Part shown: piece after piece, positions 48,208-57,800 of the stretch
How the letters are laid out: each line of letters starts with the position of its first letter
How positions within the stretch are numbered: the first letter of the stretch is position 1
NCBI GenBank assembly: GCA_030141605.1
Contig: JAQGDQ010000049.1
Span: 64,001 to 124,000 of the forward strand
Direction of reading: 5' to 3'
Length of the DNA stretch: 60,000 bases
DNA from: Tubiluchus corallicola
Lineage: Eukaryota > Priapulida > Priapulimorpha > Priapulimorphida > Tubiluchidae
Notes under the pieces: generated by a model
What the model was told of the DNA's origin: nothing
The model's input: only the letters and a program-made list of their open reading frames with translations
The model's database searches: none
Position numbers and translations under genes: made by a program

Positions 48208-48833
48208 TGCACAACCTTTCTTTTTAGTTGATTTTCATTTACGTTTTCCACATGAATTTTTATCATTATTTAAATTAATGTTATTTTTTGCTTGCTACAA
48301 TTTTCCAGCAGGCCATTACAGAACAATTTATATTTGGAATGTTGAGCTGTATTTTTTGTAAAAAGGAACTCATTGTTAAGAAATTTTTTGCTACATTGTT
48401 TGTGCTGCGCAATATTTATTCGTGTTAAAATTAAAAACTCAGATAAATAGTTAATAAAAGAACTAAAAATTAAAAAGAGCATTTAAAATAAGCTGCACAT
48501 TCAGTATGTGCTATATCTGGTGTACATGACTGTGACAATAGCGCAAGTAAGGTTTAAACACAAGTTTTGTGTCACGTAAGCAACTTTATTATGTATGTAA
48601 GTGCTGGAAGATAGTACATTATCACTTCGCCGATATTTGCAATATTTTTAATTCAGAAATAAAATTGTGGCATCGATAACTGAATGAATATTGTAAATAG
48701 TCCTCCAAATGCTTGTTGCTGAAGATCAGGGAGAAAAGAGCAGTGTGCTTCGTTATGGATCGTGTTTCATTATTGTCCTTATTGACGAAGTTTTTTTGAA
48801 ATGTCAGAGGTTGATTATCCTATGTGTTGTGGA
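48208..48833. promoter_or_regulatory. Upstream region of the giant gene
   Basis: The gene's frame is closed by a TGA at 48783, so the protein starts after that point. No clear TATA box, initiator or splice acceptor could be assigned. It remains open whether the start codon lies in the first exon. Confidence 0.3.
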
Positions 48834-48884
48834 ATGTTATCGAAGTTGCTTGTGTGGTTTTCTTTGGCTAGTGTTGTGGATACC
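48834..48884 (+). other. Signal peptide
   Basis: A short polar start, then a hydrophobic core ([11 protein letters not shown]) and small residues before DTISW. It implies entry into the secretory pathway. If 48801 were used, the extra residues ([11 protein letters not shown]) would push the hydrophobic core inward, which is less usual. Confidence 0.75.
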
Positions 48885-51800
48885 ATTTCTTGGCCATATT
48901 TTCCCATTGAAGAACTATGCTCTACGGTGTTCAAGAATAATTCTAGTGATGATATTTTAATAAGAGACATAAACGCGACTGTCATTTCTTCGCCATCCCC
49001 AAATTACGAAAATGTACCAGATGATGCTGATAATTGCACTAACTATATAAAATTCATCTACCCTAATGACAAAGTATCAGCGAAGCGCCATTATGTCATT
49101 CGTTTTATAAAGTTAGAGCTTGACTGTTCTAATGACTACATTCAGATAGGGCACGGTGATCCAGTTGTTTGGGACGACACTATATGCGTTCATGATGGAA
49201 CACCTTTCACTTGGTACGTGACCAACAGCAAAATGGTTGGTCACATTCACGTGAGATTTCAAACCGATGGCATCAAAACTAGTCATAGCGGATTTGAGTT
49301 TTGGGTCACTTCCGTACCAGTGGTCCGTAACACCTGTAAAGATAACCTATGTCAAAATGGCACGTGTGTCACAAATCCGAAAAATTTCTTAGGAGTTTAC
49401 GTGTGCCAGTGCGAACTTGGCTTTACGGGCTTTTACTGTGAAACAGATTTCAATGAATGCGAATGGGATCCTTGTTTAAATGACGGAACGTGTAGTAATA
49501 TACCTGGATCATATATATGTATTTGCCCTACCGGCACGGCTGGAGAATGGTGTGAAAAAGATACAGCTAATGAGTGCACTTCGAAACCTTGCATTTATGG
49601 AGAATGCAGGGATGGTTTTGGCTCCTATACATGTTCATGTCAGTTAGGCTACGAAGGAATTAACTGCCAAATCAATGCAGACGAATGTGCTTCAAGTCCG
49701 TGCTTAAATAATGCAACGTGTTTAGATGGTGTGAATTCATACAGCTGCTCATGTGGAGCAGGCTATACAGGCATCTACTGTGAAACAAACATAGATGAGT
49801 GTGCCTCAAATCCATGCTCAAATGGGGCAACATGTGCAGACGGAGTAAATTCATGGTCATGTATATGTGTATTAGGCTATGTGGGTGTTACTTGCAAGGA
49901 AGAAGTTAATGCTTGTGATTATGGACTGTGCAGAAACGGTGCAACATGCATAATTGAAAATGATCTTTCTTATAAGTGCCTATGCGTAGCAGGTTATACA
50001 GGCATTGCGTGTGATGAAAACATTGATGAGTGTATCTCAAATCCATGTTTAAATGGTGCAACTTGCTTAGATAATGTGAATTCATATAATTGTTCATGTG
50101 TAGTAGGTTATACAGGCATTACCTGTGACATAAACATTGATGAGTGTGTTTCAAGTCCATGTTTAAATGGTGCAACATGTTTAGATAATTTGAATTCCTA
50201 TAATTGCTCATGTGTAGCAGGTTATATGGGAATTTACTGCGAAAGCATTGACGAGTGTGCGTCAAGTCCATGTTTAAATGATGCAACATGCTTAGATGAT
50301 ATAAATTATTATAACTGCACATGCATTGCAGGCTATACAGGCAAAAACTGCGAATTAAACATAGACGAATGTGCCTCACTTCCATGTTTAAATAATGCCT
50401 CGTGCTCAGATTATTTAAACTCATATAACTGCTCATGTGTAGCTGGATATGTAGGCATTTTCTGTGAAATAAATGTTGACGAATGCTTCTCAAGTCCATG
50501 TTTACATGACGCAACTTGTTTGGATGATGTCAATTCATACAATTGCTTGTGTATAACAGGCTATATAGGCACCTTATGTGAGACAAATGAAAATGACTGT
50601 GCCTCAGATCCATGTTTAAATGGTGCAACATGTTTAGATGGTGTAAATTCGTACAATTGTTCCTGCTTACCTGGTTATTCAGGTATCAACTGTGAAGTAA
50701 ACATAAATGAATGTACTTCAAGTCCCTGTTTAAATGGTGCAACTTGTTTAGATGATGTGAACTCATACAACTGTTTATGTGTAGCAGGCTATGAAGGCTT
50801 CTCCTGTGAACTAAATACGAATGAGTGTGCCTCAAGTCCATGCATAAATGGAGCAACATGCTTAGATGGTGTAAATTCGTACAATTGTTCCTGCTTACCT
50901 GGTTATTCAGGTATCAACTGTGAAGTAAACATAAATGAGTGTACTTCAAGTCCCTGTTTAAATGGTGCAACTTGTTTAGATGATGTGAACTCATACAACT
51001 GTTTATGTGTAGCAGGCTATGAAGGCTTCTCCTGTGAACTAAATACGAATGAGTGTGCCTCAAGTCCATGCATAAATGGAGCAACATGCTTAGATGGTGT
51101 AAATTCGTACAATTGTTCCTGCTTACCTGGTTATTCAGGTATCAACTGTGAAGTAAACATAAATGAGTGTACTTCAAGTCCCTGTTTAAATGGTGCAACT
51201 TGTTTAGATGATGTGAACTCATACAACTGTTTATGTGTAGCAGGCTATGAAGGCTTCTCCTGTGAACTAAATACGAATGAGTGTGCCTCAAGTCCATGCA
51301 TAAATGGAGCAACATGCTTAGATGGTGTAAATTCGTACAATTGTTCCTGCTTACCTGGTTATTCAGGTATCAACTGTGAAGTAAACATAAATGAATGTAA
51401 TTCAAATCCATGTTTAAATGTTGCAATATGTTTAGATGACGTGAATTCATACAGTTGCTCGTGTGCAGCGGGTTACGTAGGCACCTACTGTGAAGTAAAC
51501 ATTGATGAGTGCGTCTCAAGTCCATGTCTAAATGGAGCAACGTGTGTAGACAGTGTAAATTCATGGTCGTGTATATGTTCTTCGGATTATACTGGTACCA
51601 CTTGCGAGGAAACAATAAGTGATCTTGCTTGCGGGTTGTGTTTTAATGGGGCAACCTGCGTGGGAAACTTCAACTCCTTCACGTGTGTATGTTTACCAGG
51701 TTACACAGACATCAACTGTGAAACAAATATAGATGAATGTAAATCTAAACCTTGTCTGAATGGTGCAATATGCGTAGACAGTATCAATTCGTATGTTTGC

Positions 51801-54800
51801 AATTGTGTTTCAGGATATACAGGCACCAACTGTGAAAAAATTATTGATTTTTGCAGTCTCAACCGTTGTTTGAATGGTGCAACATGTACAAATCTTGCTA
51901 GCTCATTTAGATGTACATGTCATCCAGGTTATGCAGGTACTTTCTGTGAAACAAATGTAGATGATTGTGCATCTAATCCCTGTTTAGATGATGAAACTTG
52001 TGTGGATGGTGTAAATTCTTACAGCTGCAATTGTTTATTAGGTTATAAACAAATCTGCTCTCAAGGAAAGTGTTTGTCTGGTCGCTTAAATACTACAGTT
52101 TTTGAGTATGGTTTGAGCTGCACTTCCTTGCCACTAACAGCGTGTGAAATCGAGCAAGCAAATACTAATCTTCACTTGTTAGGAGTTGATAAAGAAATTG
52201 CTCAAGTTGATCGACCAGAGTGTTCTGAAGCGGGTCATAGTCCTTTGCAATTTCATGATAGCCTTGGTTTCACTTGGTGCGTGTTGCAGTCTGGCCAGGC
52301 ACTTCCTGGAACTAAGAGGCAAAAGGGAATCTTACCTGTTGACTGTAATACTTTGTCGAGTAGATCAGGTATTTGTCCTAACATCACTGAAAATTTTCGT
52401 GACATTGATTGTTCTGCTCAAGATCATCAAGGTTTGTCATGTAGCAGTGATAATGACTGCTTACCTAAACACAAGTGTTGCATGATTGGTGCGTGTGGGA
52501 AGATTTGCACTTTCGCTGTGTTAAGCTCAGGAAAGCTTGGGGTATGTCCGATGCGAGATTTCTTACACAAAAGTGAATGCCCAAGTAAGGTCTGTGCAAC
52601 TGATGATGACTGCAGTGGCGATAAAAAGTGTTGCAGGTTTTTTGAATGTGGTTACGTCTGTGTGTCTCCAATTACAATTGAGAATAAACCAGGTAGATGT
52701 TACGATGCAAGTACATTTATTAATTTGGAGTGTCCTACCAAATTTTGTAATAGTGATATTAACTGTCCTGCTGACCAAAAATGCTGTTATTTTGATGGAT
52801 GTGGTAATGTATGCTACATGCCCATAATGAATGGAAATAAGCCAGGCCATTGTTATGATCCTAGTAAACTTGATGGTTTTCAATGCCCAAGTCAATTCTG
52901 CCAGGATGATCAGGATTGTCCAGCTAAAAACAAATGTTGTTGGTTTGATGCTTGCGGTAGTGTTTGCTCTACTCCGATAGAGTCAGAAGAAAGGCGGGGA
53001 GTTTGTTTCATTAGTGCTGATTTTGGACATTCATGTCCAAAGCAAACTTGTTACAATGACATAGATTGTCCACCAGAAGAGAAATGTTGCTTTTCTGCAG
53101 AATGTGGAAGTGTCTGCAGTAAACCATTATACAATGGTGTAAAGCCTGGTATATGCCCAAACTTTGTAAATGATGCTAAGTGCCAACGGAGGTCTTGTAT
53201 TAATGACGTTCACTGTCCTGGGCTACAGAAATGTTGTGGAACTACATCTTGTGGCGATGTTTGCTTAATGCCAGCAGTTGCTGGTTTACAAGATTGCAAA
53301 TTTAGCATAGAAAACTGCAAGAAGAAATGTGTATTTGGGTATTTGGAAGATACTAAAACACTTTGCCTTACATGTGATTGTAAACCATCTCCATGTAAAA
53401 ATGTTAGGTGCCCGGGTTCATTAACATGTGAAGTAACAAAAGTAAAGTGTGGTAGCTCTTTTTGTCCATACCTGGCAAACTGCGTTGAACACTTGAAGGA
53501 AGGAAAGTGTCCCAGAGCAGACAAATTTCTTGAAAGAAGCTGTCCATCTCAGCTTTGTAGAACTGATGCAGGTTGTCCGGGAGAGGAAAAGTGCTGCTTA
53601 TTTCGAGGATGTGGGAGAGCATGTGTTTCGCCCGAAATGACAGCATGCCAGATCGAACAAACAAATTTAAATTTACAGCTGTTAACTGCGGAAACTCCAA
53701 GAACATCCAAGTCAAAATGTCTCAGTAATGGAAATTATAAACCACTACAGTTTGACGAAAATTTCAGTTCTTCTTTGTGTGTTTCTTATAATGGCATTGC
53801 AATTCCTGGAACAAAACAGCAAGTTCGAAGCTTGCCCTTTGACTGTAATGTTGCCAGAAATAAAAGCGGTGTTTGTCAAAGGTCCACTGTGCTAAAAAGT
53901 AGCGAGTGTCCAACTCAAGTTTGTATTAGTGATAGTGAATGCCCAGGAGATAAGAGATGCTGCTATTTCGACGCATGTGGAAAGGTTTGTTACACCCCAA
54001 TATTAAATATAAATAAACCAGGAGTTTGCCACTCACATTATAATGAAAGTGAATGTCCAATCTTGCCTTGTATTAACGATGTTGACTGTTTAAAAGAAGA
54101 AAAGTGTTGTTATTTTGAAGCATGTGGACATGTTTGTGTTTCTCCCTTGAAACCTACTAAGAAACCAGGGTCCTGTTATAGATCTAGCGAATTTAACGGT
54201 AAAAGCTGCCCCACATCATTTTGCAATGTCGATATTGACTGCCCTTTTGAGGAGAAATGTTGCCATTTTGCAGTGTGTGGCAGAGTGTGCTATAAGCCAC
54301 TGATGCTGGGAGTTAAACCTGGAATTTGTTTTGATGAAAACTACCTTAGTGGCAAAAGATGTCCCCGCAACACGTGCAAGACTGATGCTGACTGCGACGG
54401 ACTTGAAAAATGTTGTCAGTTTAGCAAGTGTGGAAACGTGTGCACAAGGCCTTTATTATCCGTAAATAAGCCTGGTATATGTTATGGATATGATGAGTTT
54501 GAATTCAGAAAATGCCCAGTTGCATCATGCCACAATGATATTCACTGCCCTGCAGAAGAGAAGTGCTGTGCATTTAGAAAATGTGGTAATGTTTGTTATA
54601 AACCAATGACACTTGTTGAAAAGCCAGGGAAATGTCCATCATTAATGTTCAGAAACAGAGCATGTCCTACGCAGGTTTGCAAAAATGACCTTGATTGCCT
54701 TGGAGAAAAAAAGTGTTGCGAACTTGTTTCTTGTGGTCAAGTGTGTTTTACGCCCCTTAACACTGCATGTAACTTTAGTATTTATGATTGTCAAATAGAC

Positions 54801-57800
54801 TGTATCTACGGCTATGTAAATGATGCTGAAGCTCTCTGCCCTACTTGTGCATGCAAGCCTTCTCCATGTTTTGGTATTAAGTGCCCAGAATTGCAAAAGT
54901 GTGAAGTTATTGACACTGATTGTAATACTTCTTCTTGTCCAAAACTTGCTAAATGTACATCGGTTAAAAAAGCCAGATTATGCCCTTCTCCTAGGCTTTT
55001 TGACAGCAGTCCCTGCCCCATTCAAGCATGTTATTTTGACAGAGATTGCCCAACAGAGGAGATATGCTGTTATTTTACGGCATGTGGTGGCGTCTGCATT
55101 ACACCTAAATTAACACCTTGTCAGATAGAATATGCAAATGCTCATTTAAAACCTTCTGTTTCTGTAATTCCTAAATGCTTGGATAATGGTGACTTTAAGC
55201 CAATCCAGAATTCGCATACTACAGGCTATTCATGGTGTGTCAGCAAACATGGTACGCCAATTCCAGGAACAAAGCAACCACCAGAATCACTGTTTATTGT
55301 TTGTAACTTTGGTCAAAGAACAGAATCACCCATATGCTCTTTTAGCATGGACAAATGCCCTAACAAGTGCATTCATGGCAACTTAGTCGATATGAATACC
55401 TTGTGCCCAATTTGCGACTGTAAACCGTCTCCATGTCAACATGTAAGTTGCTCAGCTTCACAACAATGTGAGCTGGCAGATGTTGATTGTGGTTTCGAAT
55501 TTTGTCCTAAACTAGCGAAGTGTTCTAACGTTTTTAAACCAGGAGTGTGTCCAAGGAAAAGTACAGCTTTTGATAGTACCATTTCTGGTCAACCCTGTGT
55601 TGATGATTTTGAGTGCCCAGCAGAAGAAAGATGCTGTGAACGAGTTTGTGCAACTCCAGTACTCACTGTGTGTGAAATTGAACAAGCTAATTTCAAACTT
55701 ATGAGTCAAGTGTCAGATTTTGATAGTAAAACTGCAGATGCCTCTCAGCCTAGTTGTCATGTCAAGGGATACTATAATACTATTCAGATTAATAAAAACC
55801 GTGGTATTTTTTGGTGTGTTAACAAAGATGGCTTCCCCGTGCCTTATTCAAAACAAAAATTGGAATTATATGTTTCAGTTTTTACAAGTTGCCATTCAGT
55901 AGTAAACTATGCAAGACATTGTTATGATACGAATTATTTCGAAAAACAAAAGTGCCCCTCAGTATTATGTAAAAATGACAGTGATTGCCCAGTATCTGAA
56001 ATATGCTGTCATTTTGATGTATGTGGGAAAGTTTGTTCTCCTCAACTGTTGTCTGTTAACAAACCAGGTATTTGTCCTAAGCCAAGTAAGCTCAGCCAAA
56101 GCGATTGCCCCCCTCACTCTTGCAGCAATGATATTTACTGCCAAGGTTCACAAAAATGCTGCCGATTTGATCATTGTGGAAGCGTTTGCATTAGACCTGT
56201 GCCAGTTGTAAATAAAACAGAGTTATGTCATATTGAAGATAAATACGAAAGCATACAGTGTCCCACCGAATCATGTGAAGTAGACCATGACTGTACAGGT
56301 AACAAAAAGTGCTGCTTTTCTCAGAAATGTGGAAACATTTGTTTATTGCCCATATATTCTGAAAACAAGCCAGGTCTTTGTCCTACTGCTAAAAGCAGTT
56401 CAGGCAAGTGCCCTACCAAAGCTTGTGCTAATGATGTAGAGTGTCCTCTAAAACAGAAATGCTGCCAAGTTGCAGATTGTGGAATGGTATGCTCTGAGCC
56501 ACTGCTTGATATAAGAAAATCAGGCATGTGCCCTGAAAAAGAAGGAATCACAAAATGTAATAATCGTAGTTGTAATGCAGACACCGATTGTCATGGTGTG
56601 GAGAAATGCTGCACATCTGCTTCTTGTGGAAAAGTATGCTCTATGCCAATTGGTGTTAGACATCAAGTTTGTGAAGTGTCTATTGAAGAATGCCCAGTTA
56701 AATGTGTGCATGGGTATGAATTTGATAACCAAACACTTTGTCCCACTTGTAACTGCAAACCTTCTCCGTGCAATAAAATTAAATGTGGTGAATCAGAAGA
56801 ATGTATTCTAATCTATGTGGATTGCAACAGTGATTTTTGTCCTAAACTAGCAAAGTGTTTAGTTATGAGGAAAATTGGAACTTGTCCCCAAAATGTGACC
56901 ACCACTGTGAAGCTTGGTTTGCCTATGCACTGTACAGTTGACAGTCAATGTAGTGCAGAGGAAAAGTGTTGTCAGTTTGAGAAATTCGGGACTATATGTG
57001 TAACTCCATGGCTATCTGTTTGCCAAACTGAATTTACAATATTCATTGCCAAAATGCAAAGAAAGTCAAAATATTTACCAGAACTCTACAGACCACTTTG
57101 CTTAAAGAATGGAGATTATAATACTCTACAAACTCATAATAATTTTTCTTGGTGCGTTACACAAGAGGGAATACCAGTTCCTGGTACAAAAAGGTCACTT
57201 GATTTGTCACCATTTGACTGTGCCGTTTTGCAGGAAAAGCCTGGAATTTGTAACGGTTTTGGAAAGTACAGTAGTGTTAACTGTCCTAGACATTCTTGTG
57301 TAACAGATATTGATTGTCCAGCAGAAGAAAAATGTTGTGACATTGAGCATTGTGGAAAAGTTTGTCACACGCCATTATTAAATATTAACAAGCCAGGAGT
57401 ATGCCAACCTCCAGATTACTTTAAGGGAAAAAAGTGCCCATCACAGCCATGCACAAATGATATTTATTGCAAAGATAACAAAAAGTGTTGCCAGTTTTTT
57501 GCTTGCGGACATATTTGCTCTGATCCCATCACAGTTGAGAGCAAGCCTGGTACTTGTTATGGATCAAAAAAACTAAAAGGTAAAAATTGTCCACAGCAGC
57601 AATGCAGTAATGACTTTGGCTGCCCATCGTCTATGAAATGTTGTACTTTTGAGGGTTGTGGACGGGTTTGCTATACAGCCAATTTGGTACAAAGTACTCA
57701 AGGTTTTTGTTCTGAAAACAAAGAAATTGTGGAATGTCCACAACAGTTGTGTGAAAGTGACTTTGATTGTTACTCTGGCGAAAAATGTTGTCATTCTGAT

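Noticed and set aside
49672-51615. Minus-strand frames opposite the EGF array
   Set aside because: Shadows of the real plus-strand gene. Their repeated pattern mirrors the EGF codons.
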